64,000 bases of DNA from Diacronema lutheri (taxonomy: Eukaryota > Haptophyta > Pavlovophyceae > Pavlovales > Pavlovaceae), in assembly GCA_019448385.1 (NCBI GenBank), contig JAGTXO010000067.1, forward strand, positions 62,001 to 126,000, given 5' to 3'. Position numbers and translations under genes: made by a program. Below, piece after piece: positions 21,801-31,726 of the stretch. Each line of letters begins with the position of its first letter. Position 1 is the stretch's first letter. The notes below the pieces were generated by a model. That model was not told the DNA's origin, made no database searches, and was given only the letters and a program-made list of their open reading frames with translations.

Positions 21801-22549
21801 ACGAACGCTGGCGGGAGCGCAGCCAGCAGCTCCACGTTGGCATGTACGGCGTCCCAGGTGCGCGGCTCGGGCACAAAGATGAGTGGCCCACCGCGCGGAT
21901 CGTCCATGCGACCGTGCCGGCGCAGTGCGCTCTCCCAAAACGCCCACATTTGTTTGGCGTGGAAGCAGCCCGACCGGATGCCCTTTTCGTTGACGATGAG
22001 CTGCACGTGGAACGTGAAGGACGGGACGACCACGATGTCTGCGCCGCAGCTGCCGCGCTCGTCGGTGCAGATGGGTACGATCTGCAAGAAGCGCGAGAGG
22101 ACGACGAGGTGCAGCGAGTACTGGTCGACGATGTACTTCTTGTCGAACGGCGTCGAGTGCACGCACATGCCGCGCGGCGCGACCGGGCGCGACGCGCCGT
22201 GTGGCCCGTCTGCGCACTTGCTCGGACAGGTGCGCGCGCGCGCGTTGTACAGCACACTTTCCGAGAGTAGCGAGCGGTTGAGCTCGGCGAGCGTGGGTAG
22301 CGGCAATTTTGAGCGCCTCTTCGTCACGCACGCGGACCGGCTGTTGTTTGAGCGCATCAGCTCGCGAAAGAGCTCGCTTACGACAACGCGCGGCCGATCG
22401 GGCGTGGCCGTCGTGCACGCCGTAGGCGCGAATGTCACGCCGAGGAGCAGGAACGTACAATGGATCGGCGGGAGGCCGAAGCCCGCGCGAGGGGGCATGC
22501 CCGTTCTCGGCCAAGACCTGGGTGGGTTTGATGAGAACCGAGTTTTCAT
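18815..22549 (-). CDS. Exostosin-like (GT47) glycosyltransferase with long C-terminal extension
   Basis: Single exon, 1,244 residues, ATG at 22549. A hydrophobic stretch near residues 24-46 suggests a signal anchor for the Golgi or secretory route (type II topology). The GT47 exostosin signature is clear: GADIVVVPSFTFHVQLI near 160, and FCIEPPGDTLGRSHPFLAI followed by QSGCIPVLI near 420-450. GT47 enzymes add sugars to cell-wall or proteoglycan chains from nucleotide sugars; donor and acceptor are unknown here. Residues from about 680 to the end form a second region with many Ser/Ala and possible beta-rich stretches (CVPERARLVDC, RALVVHLPT, FFTHVFFTLDDAPPF) that I do not recognise. It converges on the porin gene (36 bp apart). 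Confidence 0.8.
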   Translation of the reverse strand: MKTRFSSNPPRSWPRTGMPPRAGFGLPPIHCTFLLLGVTFAPTACTTATPDRPRVVVSELFRELMRSNNSRSACVTKRRSKLPLPTLAELNRSLLSESVLYNARARTCPSKCADGPHGASRPVAPRGMCVHSTPFDKKYIVDQYSLHLVVLSRFLQIVPICTDERGSCGADIVVVPSFTFHVQLIVNEKGIRSGCFHAKQMWAFWESALRRHGRMDDPRGGPLIFVPEPRTWDAVHANVELLAALPPAFVSRVAIGTIMSNIDSASAARMEPGWRDGAEEELRRREGLLARWQRSAHEPMPLSFGGPLLITLPIPMGYSQAFDLLAFDAQQLRQHGRAGVAAPEASANRIVRRDIAILWSAGISRTSVLFARGRHQAIRPRMANALLAAGARCTNRDMSHCVICAPGVSDQAGWCAAGEGPESGVFEPLRATFCIEPPGDTLGRSHPFLAIQSGCIPVLIDGGHRAYAPGPTWWPWRPARPSSTPDDGAADGDLAQRLSAGASAVRNSSSPADPANGGGRETRGSTLTVPYEEFAVLIDEAEVIQPGDAWLQRLIALAADDAWVARKRAAMQRVAPHFVFAPRGCGRAECGDAFSGLQRALKRAWVASAALDELRAVRHAPRPNLTSDARRRPEGPAALPAAERPSPSRGAPPFCAPRLALGELVSAPSFSCAWQNACAAPLVARPLSVARVPRAFGAQRVPHDASSRAPLSSLADAERLAAFAALEPPDVAELPTPLARIARFAALVLAPYMGRARAANASDSRSARALAGVDVHVDGARSASVILLDSSFGVIARAPLASAGALAPCVPERARLVDCRLFRHSSSGSSAAPAADAPRPADARDVALALWLHCSCAMAGLAQQEERELSVMAPLRLSTMDAASCGQQQGCEVLVATLGPAWSMPHITAHRGKVEQQRRTRARWQSAGKGDQAPSGLGMLRSPPRRPLFFSSHGELYAHGAELSRRALVVHLPTQPPSSVGAAVRCCAPPVQLARARPTARATADGATARGETASSTTKDGERLAWGLGEVVDRTLLYNQRAALTIAAGLVHLADSAELLGVARAERPCPTSAEGSRRCTDRPARFFTHVFFTLDDAPPFAPKRLGVEFCLPSTTTTMYTNGNTNDNEPLDCDANQVITSLALVHDEQLPNGDDKRDSDGARSLAPRDARILVFYSTFLLESSVLGGDHRRAGPYGGADIVTGQRARPGLQAEGQAPAPPALQHIVTVATFGLQGVLDQLAIAS

Positions 22550-22686
22550 TCAAGTGTGATAAGACGTGGTAGTTGCGTTGTTGTGTACGATTCGTCTCGT
22601 AGGATGGCTGCTGGGCTGTGTTCCGTGTGTCGGTGTGTGGCGTGTGCACAGGGCAGAGCGAACGCAAGAATGCCGCAAAGCCGAGC

Positions 22687-23193
22687 CTACTCGAGGCCAC
22701 GTGCGCGAAGCGCCTCCGCCGCGGCCACGTCGCCGACGCCCGTCGGCACGACGTTGCACGCGCACTCCGCGCCGACGCCCAGCCGATGGAGCAGCAGGTC
22801 GGAGCATAGGTTGGCGACATCGTAGGGTCCGACAAACGCCTCGTCAAACAGGTCCGAGCCGGCCGACTCGGCGATCAGCCGGTCGGCGATGCGGATGAGC
22901 AGCGTGCCCGAGTCGAACGGCGGCGGCGCGACGGACGGCGCAATCGGCGTGGCCGCGTCCACGAATACGTCGGCGCACAGCGCGGCGATGCGCGCGTGGC
23001 ACTCTTGCGGAATCCACTCCGTGTCGAGGTGCGCCGTGACTTCGGCGCGCAGGTAGGCAGCAGTGCCGACGGGCTCAAGCATCGAGAGCGAGCGCCCAGC
23101 AACCATCGACGGCGACGCGCGCGGCACCGCGCGTGACGGGGCGCGCGTGTGGACGTGGGCGAGCAGCGCAAACGCGAGAATCGCCACCGCCAT
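22687..23193 (-). CDS. Small conserved-looking protein with plastid-type presequence
   Basis: The first methionine that gives a good N-terminus is at 23193 (168 residues); in-frame Mets further upstream overlap the divergent gene and look non-coding. It starts with a hydrophobic signal-peptide-like stretch (MAVAILAFALLAHVH), then an Arg/Ser/Pro-rich segment, as in bipartite presequences for secondary plastids. The mature part has AEVTAHLDTEWIPQECHARI and LFDEAFVGPYDVANLCSDLL, which look conserved, but I cannot name the family. Its start is 37 bp from the start of the NYN-RNase gene on the other strand, so the two probably share a promoter. Function unknown. Confidence 0.6.
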   Translation of the reverse strand: MAVAILAFALLAHVHTRAPSRAVPRASPSMVAGRSLSMLEPVGTAAYLRAEVTAHLDTEWIPQECHARIAALCADVFVDAATPIAPSVAPPPFDSGTLLIRIADRLIAESAGSDLFDEAFVGPYDVANLCSDLLLHRLGVGAECACNVVPTGVGDVAAAEALRARGLE

Positions 23194-23230
23194 CTCTCCC
23201 CGGCCACGACGGAAAAGATATGGCGTCGCG

Positions 23231-23623
23231 ATGAGGGCGTGGGGCGAGGGCCCGCCCGAGGAGAGGAAGGCATCACCGGAGGAGAGGGCTCGAGCGCGCA
23301 TCGCCTCGGTGTGTACGCGCGCTGCACGCGCCGCGCCGACGGTCGCCGTCGCGCACGACGGCACCCGGTCGATGAGCCCGCGCGCGGCGCCGCGCGGTGG
23401 GATCCTCGTCCTGCCGCGCGCCGTGGCCGCCATCGCCTGCGCGTCGGCGCTGGCGGCGGGTACGGATGAGGCGCGCGCTGAGGCGTTGGCCTGCATCGGT
23501 CAGCTACCTTCCGCTTGCGGCGCGCGGGCCGCGCGCGCCGGCAACGGCGCGGCGGCCGGGGATTGGGCGGCGGACGAGGATGAGGATGTTGCGGTCGCCG
23601 TCGCCGAGGCGGTGCTCGCGCTG

Positions 23624-23654
<31 letters not shown>

Positions 23655-25627
23655 GCTACAGCAGGCAGGCGTGCATTGACGACGCCGAGCCCGATGCTTT
23701 GGAAATGCGCGGGCGGCCAGCCATCGTGGCCAGGGCGAGCGCTGCTGGCCTGGGCGGCCCGGCATCGGAATACGGACGCTCTGCCGCGGACGACGCGGCG
23801 GCGGAGGAGGCGACGGCGGCGGCGGAGGAGGCGGCGGCGGCGGCGGAGGCCGCGGCGCTGAGCGCAGCGGAGCGGCTGCCGCTTGCCGCACTAATCGCCG
23901 AAGCCAAGGCGGCGGGCGCTGCGCTCGGCGCGGCCCTCGCCCGACCACCCGTGCTACCGTCGGCCGCCGCCGACCCGCCCGATGCCGCGCGTGCGCCGCT
24001 CGAGCCCGCTGGTGCGTCCCCAGCCAACGCGGCGCGGATCGGCTGTGCGCTTGCGGCAGCGAGCGGATGCGGCGGCGCGCACGCGCCGCCGCCCCTCGAG
24101 CGCGCGCTCGTGCGCGCGCGCATCGCCCTGGCCGCCGCGTGCATCGAGCGGCCCGCCGACGCCGCGCGCTTACGAATGCACGCGCGGTTGTGGGCCATCC
24201 ACCGGCGCGTGCTCGATGCGGTGGGCGACGCGGCGGACGAGCAGCGGCGCGCGGCCGCGCTCGTCGATGGCGGCGTCGCCTTCTTTGCGCACGTGCGCTT
24301 GCGCGCGCAGCACGCGGCGCGCGCGCAGCGGTGCATGGACGGACGCTGCGCGGCGGCAGCGGCCGGCGGTAGCGCGAGCTGCGCCGCCGGCGCGGGCGAC
24401 GAGGGCTGGGCGTTCGAGGCGGAATGGGAGGCGGAGTGCGCGGTGCGTGCAACGCTCGACCTCGCCCTCGCTGAGCTCATCCGCGCGCGGCTCGCGCGAC
24501 GCGGCGCGCGCGCGGCGCCGCTCGCGCCGGGCAGCTGCGGGCGCACGGGCGGCGGCTGCGTGGATGCGCGCTTGGCCGCACCGTCGGCCGCAGCGTGGCT
24601 CGCGCGCCTTCCGCTCGTCGGTGGCGCGTGCACCACCGGACAGTTGTGCGCGCCTTTTACGACGCCGCACCCGCTCGGCCTTGGCGTGGCCAGCGCGCCG
24701 CGCGCTCGCACGGCGTTGCGCGCCCTGCACCTGCGGGCTGCCCTCGCAATGCCCACGCGCGAGGAGGGTGTGGCGGGCTGGTCGCAGCTCGCAGCGCTCG
24801 ACGCGCGCGAAGGCGACCCGCTGTGCGCGCTGCTGCACGGCGCGAGCGCGCTCGGCGTGGCGGAGGCGCGCGCGGCGCGCACGCCGGGTGCCGAGGCGCG
24901 TGCAGCAATGGGCGCCGTGCGGAGCCGGCTGCGCGCGCTCGTCGACGCGGGCGTGCGCGGCGCGGCGGTGCCGCAGGGCGGTGCGGTGGGCGTCGAGAGC
25001 GCGCGGCGGGCGAGGCTTGGTCGCCTCCTCTGCCGCCTCTCGCCGCCATGCTGCGAGCTGCTGCTGCGCGCTTCGCAGGCAGGTGCGGACAGCGCGGCGC
25101 CGACCGCACCCATTGTGTCGGGCGACGCGCCGGCGCGTGTGCCTGCCGCCGCGCTCGCGTCCCTTGTCGACGCGGTCGCGGACGAGGATGCGCCTGCAGG
25201 GCTTGCCGTCGCCGTCGCCGCTCTCCTCCTGCGCGCCGCGCGCCGCCACCCTCTGCTGCGCGGAACGGGCGCGGGCGTGTGCGCAGGCGTGGACGCTGAT
25301 GCGGGGGCGCGCGCCGATACCGGCGCGTGCGCAGCAGCGGATGGCGGAGCGCCGCTGGCACGGGGGCGCGCCGCGCGCGCGCTGGCCGCAGCGGCGGTAG
25401 TGTCGGCGGCGGTGTCGGCAAAGGCGGCGACGGAGGCGGCGGAGGCCGCATGGCCGGCGGCGGAGGCCGCATCAGAAGACGCGGCTGACGAAGCCCTCAG
25501 CGCGTGCGTCCACCTCGCGTCCGCCGTGCTCGGCCGCCTCGGCCTGGCGCTGACGACGGGCTCGCCGGGCGCGTGCGCCGAGGCGGCGGACGGGCCGTGC
25601 GCCGAGGCGGCGGACGGGCCGTTCGTC

Positions 25628-25673
<46 letters not shown>

Positions 25674-27478
25674 ACGCGGCGGCCGCGCAGCTGGGCGAGT
25701 GCTCGCCGCTCGCCGAGCGACTGCTGCCCGTCCTTGCGCTGCTTGCGCCTCCGCTCAGCGCCGCGCTCGAGCTCGGCGCCACGCACGCGCGCGCGCGCGA
25801 CGCGCGACGCGAGTCGCGCGCGTGCGCCGCCGCGCGCCGCGCCGGCGGCGCGCGACACACGGGCGCGCGCGTTGTATGCGTGCAGGCGGGCGATGGCGGC
25901 GGCGACGACGACGGTACGGGCAGCGAGTCGAGTGACAACGGCGGCCATGCTGGCGGAAGCGGCGAGGAAAAAGGCAGCGGCCGCGGCGGCGGCCGTGCGG
26001 ACGCCGCCGTGCGAGCGGCGGCGAGTGCGCGGCGGCGCGCACTCGACGCGGCGTGCGAGCGCGCGCTCGCGGACGACGACGAGGGAGGAACGTTGGCGCC
26101 CATCTGGCCAGCGCTCGCCGCCGCGCTCAACAGCGGCTTCCTGCCAGTCACACCGCGCGCGCTCCGGCCGCTCTCGCCGCCGCTTCCCGAGGAGCTTGCG
26201 ACGAGCGCGGGCGCCGTGCCAGCCTCGACGCGCGGCGTGCTTCTTGATGACGATGGTGCATGCATCTATGTGCACGGCGCGGATGCGCGCGGAGGTGCGG
26301 GCGGCGAGCGCGTGGCAAGCGGCGTGGAGGGCGTCGTGCGCAGGTGCGAGAACTACTGCGCGGCCGACGCGCTCGAGGATGCGCTCCGCACGCGCGCGGC
26401 GGCCTCTGCTGACGGCGGGCCGCAGCGCGCACGAGCCGCGCGCGCGCAAGCCAGCGCGCGCGAGGGCGCGGCGGCGCAGGCGCAGGCGCAGGCGCGGGCG
26501 CAGGCGCAGGCGCAGGCGCAGCCGTTGAGCCGCGCGCTGGGCTTAGCAACGATGGTGGCGGCCGAGTCCACGCCTGTGCGGCCGCGGCCGCCGACCGCCG
26601 GGCCGCGCGGCGGCGCGACGGGCGACGAGGCCAACATTGATGGCGCGGACGGAGCGCGCGCGCTCGCCTCGCGCTTCCGCGCGGAGCGGCTGCGGCGCGT
26701 GCTCGAGCTGGCGGCTACAGCTCTCGCCGCGCGTCGCGTCTTCCGCGCCGCCGACGGCACGTACACCGTGCGCGCGCGCTCGCTCCCGCCACCAGCGCCG
26801 CCCGCGCCCGCCATGCTCGCCGCGCTCGCCGCCACGCCCGTAGATCGCACTGCGCCCACGCTGCGCGCGCGCGGTGTGGCGGGCGGCATTGGCGGCGCCG
26901 CTGGCGCCGCGCCAGCGTCCTGCGCGCGCATGGGCGCGACTGGCGAGCCGCCGGCGTGCGGCGGCGGGCTGCGACCGATTGTGGTCGACGCCGCGAACGT
27001 CGCCATGTTTCACGGGAAGCAGACGGTCTTCTCATGTCTCGGCATCGAGCTGGCGCTGCGGTACTGGGAGAAAAGGGGCCACCCTGCCGTTGCCGTGCTG
27101 CCATCCTACTATCTTGATTACGAGCAGGTCGGCGCGCGCCGCAGGCTGCGCGCGCTTGGCGGCGACGTGAGCACGGCGAAGCTTCCAGACGACATTGCGC
27201 GGCTTGAACGCCTCGTCGCCGATGGCCGGCTGGTCGTGACACCGGCGCACGACTACGACGACAGCTACGCGCTGCACTTTGCGCGGCTGCATGATGGCTA
27301 CGTGCTCTCCAACGACCGATACGCTGATTTTGTGGACAAGGCGGGCATGGCCGGGCGGAGCAGGCGCGACGCGGCAGCGTGGGTGCGCGCGCATGTGGTG
27401 AGCTTCGCGTGGTTTGGCGATGAGCTGATGCCGAATCCAGAGTTTCAGATTGTCAGGCCCGCGCGGCAGGGGAGCTAG
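23231..27478 (+). CDS. Large protein with C-terminal Zc3h12a/N4BP1-type NYN ribonuclease domain
   Basis: Single long exon, 1,415 residues from the first ATG (23231). Most of the protein is Ala/Arg-rich with low-complexity patches (Asp run near 23625, GA repeats near 25630, QA repeats near 26480). The C-terminal 165 residues form a complete PIN-like NYN RNase domain: RPIVVDAANVAMFHGKQ, FSCLGIELALRYWEKRGH, then HDYDDSYALHFA and YVLSNDRYADF. The Asp in VVDAAN, the paired Asp in YDDSY and the Asp in SNDRY match the metal-binding acidic residues of Zc3h12a (Regnase-1) and N4BP1, so the nuclease is predicted active. Relatives degrade mRNAs or viral RNA. No CCCH zinc finger or KH domain was recognised upstream. 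Confidence 0.8.
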
Positions 27479-27877
27479 CAGTGCGATGAGTGCGCCAAGG
27501 GCACTGAGGGGAAGTCGCTCGTGATCGCGGCCGCGTTGCGCGCGCCGCGCGCGCTCGGCGCGCCGCGGGATTGGCGCGCCGCGGCGCGCCTTTCCGGGGA
27601 CGCGCCTTTCCGGAAAGGGGCGGGGGGGGGGGGGGGGCGGGGGGGGGGGGGGGGGGGGGGGGGGGGATGGCAGATGGGGGACGCGCCTTGCCCGTGCCGC
27701 GCCGCGAGAACCGAGACCTCTCCAATGCAAAACATCTTGAATGGCGTGCGTGCGCACACGGAGATGTGCAGCGCCCAATTCTGAATTTTCGGGGACTTTT
27801 GGCCCCAAAACTGTCTTCCCTTTAAAAGTTTTTGTCTCCATTGCTATTCGGGCAGGGGATCGGCGATCAAGTTGCAG
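27479..27877. other. Intergenic region with G homopolymers
   Basis: About 400 bp between the NYN-RNase and TLC genes. It contains GC-rich palindromic blocks (27540-27600) and long G runs broken by single C (about 27612-27666). Poly-C on the minus strand marks minus-strand introns elsewhere, but no minus-strand exons flank these runs. The 3' half (from 27790) is AT-richer and probably holds the TLC promoter. Confidence 0.5.
27816..27826 (+). promoter_or_regulatory. TTTAAAA box upstream of TLC gene
   Basis: CCTTTAAAAG about 52 bases before the ATG at 27878. One of four TTTAAA boxes at similar positions in this window; inferred core-promoter element. Confidence 0.3.
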
Positions 27878-28738
27878 ATGCGCCACGCGGCGGCGCACGT
27901 CGGCGGCGTTGCCGTCGCGACGCTGGCGGCGCACGTGGTCAGCGGCGTCGCCGCAGCAACGGTGGCATTTTACATGGCGCGCCGCGGGATCGGCGCGCTT
28001 TTCCCGCACGTGCCGCGCAGGCAACGCAGCGTCGCTGCGCTCGCAGCCGTCTCGTTCTCGCACAACGTGTTTGTGACGACGACGGCGATGCGGATCGCGC
28101 GCTACCGCACGCTGCTCGAAGGCGATCCGCAATGGCTGGTGGAAGTTCCCGGCTTTGAGTTGCCGGCGCTGGCGTGCGTGAGCTTCTTCCTTTTCGACGT
28201 CTGGATGAGCCGCCTGTGGACGCAGTGGTCCTGGGTCCTCGCTGCGCACCACGCCTTCTCCATCTTCTGCCTCGCGGGCGGTGCGCTCACGGGCGCCGGG
28301 CAGGTGTGGCTCGCGTACGCGCTCTCGACGGAACTGAGCTCCACATTCCTTTCGTGCCGGACGCTCATCGCGCTCCTCGGCGACAAGTCGAGCGCCGCGT
28401 ACGCCATCGTGACCGCGCTCTTTGCGCTGAGCTTTCTGCTCTTCCGCACGTTGCCACTCCCCTTCCTCCTGCGCGCGTGGCTTCGGCAGCCGCCGATTGG
28501 CGCGGCGGCGTGCGGGCCGACGCGTATGGCGCAGGTCATGGGGCCGATGAGTCTCCTGCACCCGATTATGAACGCCCACTGGACGGTCGCCATCGTTCGA
28601 GTTGCGCTGCGCCGCCGCGGCGGGCGGAGCGGCGAGCGAGCACAGCGAGCGCACGCCAAAAGCGGCGAGAACGGCCACCCAACCGGTGGTGCAGCCGGCG
28701 GGGGCAGCCGCCGGAACGCCGGCAGAAAAGGCGAATGA
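27878..28738 (+). CDS. TLC-domain (TRAM/LAG1/CLN8, TMEM56-like) membrane protein
   Basis: Single exon, 286 residues from ATG 27878 (the frame is open a little further up but has no earlier ATG). Six to seven hydrophobic segments span residues 8-240, with a central HHAFSIFCLAGG and downstream STELSSTFLSCRTLI, which match the conserved His-His and Glu/Arg positions of TLC domains. The tail is basic and Gly-rich. TLC proteins include ceramide synthases and lipid-regulating ER proteins. The catalytic ceramide-synthase Lag motif is not evident, so the TMEM56/TLCD group is a better guess, probably acting in lipid homeostasis in the endomembrane system. Confidence 0.72.
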   Translation: MRHAAAHVGGVAVATLAAHVVSGVAAATVAFYMARRGIGALFPHVPRRQRSVAALAAVSFSHNVFVTTTAMRIARYRTLLEGDPQWLVEVPGFELPALACVSFFLFDVWMSRLWTQWSWVLAAHHAFSIFCLAGGALTGAGQVWLAYALSTELSSTFLSCRTLIALLGDKSSAAYAIVTALFALSFLLFRTLPLPFLLRAWLRQPPIGAAACGPTRMAQVMGPMSLLHPIMNAHWTVAIVRVALRRRGGRSGERAQRAHAKSGENGHPTGGAAGGGSRRNAGRKGE

Positions 28739-28933
28739 GTGGCCGCCCTGAGAGCGCCGCGCTCGCCGGCGGACACCGCGCTCGCCATTGCGCGCACGCC
28801 GCGCGCGCGCAGCGCGCCTGGGCGCCGCGCGCACAAGCGGGGCGCACGATCCGCCCGCTGGACATGGGCGTCACTGGCACTTCGCGCAGCCATTGCAAAG
28901 GTGTTGTTGTACAAAGCAGTGCACATTTCCCGC

Positions 28934-30530
28934 TCACGAAATCTCTGAGCAGATTTGACGACACGTCAAACCATCCTCGCCATCCGGCTCCGGTTGCGGC
29001 TGCGGCCGTGCGGCGTTGGCCCGCACACGCAGCCGCGCCTGCTCAGCCTCGAGCCAGATCGCGAGCTCGGCGTGGCCGTCGCACGCCGCCATGCGCGCGG
29101 GCGTGTGCCCGCCCTCGTCTGGTTGCACGTGGCGCAGCCCGAGGCCCGCGTCCGCTAGCAGCCACGCGCACACGCGCGCGTGCCCCTTGATTGCCGCCTT
29201 GTGCAGTGCGGAGTGGCCGTTTCGGTTGAGCAAGCCCACATCGAGCCCCGCGGCGCGCAGCCACGCGCACATTCGCACGTCGCCAGACTGCGCCGCCCAC
29301 TGGATCGCGTTGCACCCGTACGCGTTGGTCGCGTGCAGGTCCGCACCTGCTGTCTCGACCAGCCAGCGCACGACCGCCCACCGCCCCTGCCACACAGCCC
29401 AGTGCAGCGCGACCGTGCCGTCGCGCGTGGGCGTGTCGGGCGGCACGGCGCGCTCGCCCACCAGCCAGCGGCACACGTCAAGGTGGCCGTTGCGTGCGGC
29501 CCAGTGCAGCGCACACCGCCCGTCGCGCTGCTGCGCGCTGCACGCGTCCACGCCGCACTCGTCGACGAGGAAGCGGCATGCGGCGAGGTGGCCGCCGCCC
29601 GCCGCCCAGTGCAGCGCCAGTGAGCCGTGCACGTCGACCGCCGCGCGCGCGTCCCAGCCGCCGGTGCGGACGAGGGCGCGGAGCGCGGCGACGTCGCCGT
29701 CGCGCGCAGCGGCGAGACCGGGCTCGAGGCTGAGCGCCGCGCGCGCGGACGGCGCGCGACGTTCGAGCGCGGCGTCGCGCCGTGCAACTACCGCCGAGTC
29801 GGCGACGCAGGCGGCGCCATGCGCCGCGGCGGCCGCAGCCGCAAAGAGGCGGGCGGCGGGCGCGGCGGCGTACGGAATGAGCTGCGTCCGGGAGACGTGC
29901 ACGACCTCCATCGCGTCCTCGTACCTGCGACCGCCGCGGCGACGGCGAAAGGCAGGCGTGCCGTGCACGGCCTTTGTGAGCGGCAGGTGCGCGGTGAAAG
30001 CGCGGTGCGAGGCGGTGCAAGCGCGGCGCGGCGCGGGGCCTGAGCGCGCCGTACGTGCGGCCGTGCTTGACAAGCTGGTGGTCGCGCAGCCCGCGCTCGC
30101 CTGCGCAAAAGATGCCGCACGCCGCGCAGTGCAGCAGCCCGCTCGCCCGCAGCCGCGCAGAGTGCGCGCGCGAGCAAAAACGGATGCGGCCGTCATCCGT
30201 CGCGCGCGCGTCGGCGATGGTATGCCGCGCCTCTGTAGGGAGGTGATCGATGAGCGCTTGCGCGAGCTCGCGCGCGTCGGCGAAGCGGCGCAACCGCTCG
30301 AGCCCGAGCTCGCTCACGGTCATGAACTCGACGCCGCCCGGCCCGCCACGCCGCAGGCGCTGGAAAGCCGTGCTCGCCGCGCGCGTCTCAAAATCGCACC
30401 CAACCCAGCTCGACGCGGCGGGACGGACGGCATCCTTTGCGCGAGCGGCGAGGCCATGCAGCTCGGGCGGAAGCACCTCGCGGCACGCCGCCTCGACGCA
30501 GGCCGAGAGGATCGCGCGGGTCCCGTCCAT
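28934..30530 (-). CDS. C2H2 zinc-finger / ankyrin-repeat protein
   Basis: Two exons, 30530-30055 and 29924-28934, joined by a 130-bp phase-2 intron (AC/GTACGG..GTCGCAG), giving 488 residues. Exon 1 ends with a C2H2 finger (CAACGIFCAGERGLRDHQLVKH: Cys-x2-Cys-x12-His-x4-His). Exon 2 carries about six ankyrin repeats from 29700 down to 29050, with repeated ALHWAARNGHLDVCRWLV-type units in which the usual AA is often HWAA. Ankyrin repeats mediate protein binding; the partner is unknown. The start is 100 bp from the divergent start of the single-pass protein at 30631, with a 15-bp tandem repeat between them. Confidence 0.78.
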
Positions 30531-30542
30531 ACGTTCATAAAG

Positions 30543-30575
30543 ACGTCAAAAGGCCAAACGTCAAAAGGCCAAACG
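30543..30575. repeat. 15-bp tandem repeat in a divergent promoter
   Basis: Two perfect copies of ACGTCAAAAGGCCAA plus the first three bases of a third, in the 100-bp gap between two divergent start codons. It contains ACGTCA, a bZIP/CREB-like half site. Candidate shared cis-element. Confidence 0.6.
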
Positions 30576-30630
30576 TTTTCTCCACGCGGTACTCATACGT
30601 AAAAAGACTGTAGAAAAGTTTCGTCTTGCG

Positions 30631-31599
30631 ATGTTGGTGGCCCTCTTCGTCACTGTTGCCGCGGCTCGACACGCGCCGCACAATGCCAGCGCAGACGTGG
30701 CCGGCGCCGTCGCTATCGCGGCGCTACCCCGTGCACCGCACAATGTGTCTGACGGCGCGCCCTTCAACGTGACGGACGGTGTCGCCAGCGCGTCGGACGA
30801 TGTCGCCGGCGCGTCAGATCGCATCCTTCGCGCCCCCGACGTCGCGGTCGTGCGAGACAAGATCGTCTCTCTTTTTGAGGGGCGCGTGACGACGATGAAC
30901 GCGACGAGCACATGGGTGGCGGATGACCTTGTGCGTGCGGTCGTGGCGGCGATGCAGAATGCGACTTGGGTCGAGCTCGCGGCTGACTCTGCCGCGCTGT
31001 TCGGCGGCAACAGCGCTGGCGACGACGCCCGCGCGCCGGCGGCGCTCGGCTGCATCGCGGTCGCACAGGCGCAGGGCGAGCTGGTCAACCACCTCAACTT
31101 TCTCATTGGGCACATGAACGGCACCTCGATCATCGCCGCGACGCAGCTGGTACGCGAGCTGCTCGAGGCGATGGAGGACAAGACCGCCATCAATGCTCAC
31201 GCCCTCGCCCTCGTGCCGGGCGTTCCGCCGCCCGTCGAAGGAGCACAGGCCGTCGCGACCGACGTGAGCGCAACCGACGTCGATATCGACACCGAATACG
31301 AGAGCGCCACATCGCTTCTCGCGCTCGGCGAGTCGGAGGCGGCAGCGGCGCGCGCGCCTGTCCTCGCCTACGCGCTCGTCGCGCTCGGCACCGCCGCGCT
31401 CGTCAGCGGCGTGGCGGCGCGGCGCGCACGCATGCCGTGGGCCGCCGGTGCGCGCGGTGGCGACGACGCCAACGACGGGCTCGCGCTCTATTCACAGGCC
31501 GATGGCGTCGGCGAGCTCTCATCGGCACGGTATGCGCGCTTCGAGGGGAGCGGCGATGCGGCGATGAGCGGCGCGCTGCTCGCCCGGCATCCTGCCTAG
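30631..31599 (+). CDS. Putative type I single-pass surface protein
   Basis: Single exon, 322 residues, ATG at 30631. A short hydrophobic signal peptide (MLVALFVTVAAARH) is followed by an ectodomain of about 230 residues with several N-glycosylation sequons (NAS, NVS, NVT, NAT twice, NGT), one membrane segment near 240-260 (APVLAYALVALGTAALVSGV) and a short cytosolic tail with tyrosines. The repeated pattern of sequons and amphipathic helices suggests a helical, glycosylated stalk. I do not recognise the family. It could be a surface or endomembrane protein specific to this lineage. Confidence 0.65.
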   Translation: MLVALFVTVAAARHAPHNASADVAGAVAIAALPRAPHNVSDGAPFNVTDGVASASDDVAGASDRILRAPDVAVVRDKIVSLFEGRVTTMNATSTWVADDLVRAVVAAMQNATWVELAADSAALFGGNSAGDDARAPAALGCIAVAQAQGELVNHLNFLIGHMNGTSIIAATQLVRELLEAMEDKTAINAHALALVPGVPPPVEGAQAVATDVSATDVDIDTEYESATSLLALGESEAAAARAPVLAYALVALGTAALVSGVAARRARMPWAAGARGGDDANDGLALYSQADGVGELSSARYARFEGSGDAAMSGALLARHPA

Positions 31600-31726
31600 G
31601 CGCACTCGCCGCGACGGGCTCGGGCGCGTGTGTCGCACGCTCCTGGCTGGCCACGAGTCTGGACTCTGGATCGCTGTGCACCGCACTCTGAGAATCGCAC
31701 AAACAAAGCCTTTCGGACTTTTGGCG

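Noticed and set aside
23656-26265. 869-residue minus-strand frame opposite the NYN-RNase gene
   Set aside because: Ser/Ala/Thr/Arg-biased shadow without motifs; the plus frame ends in a clear catalytic domain.
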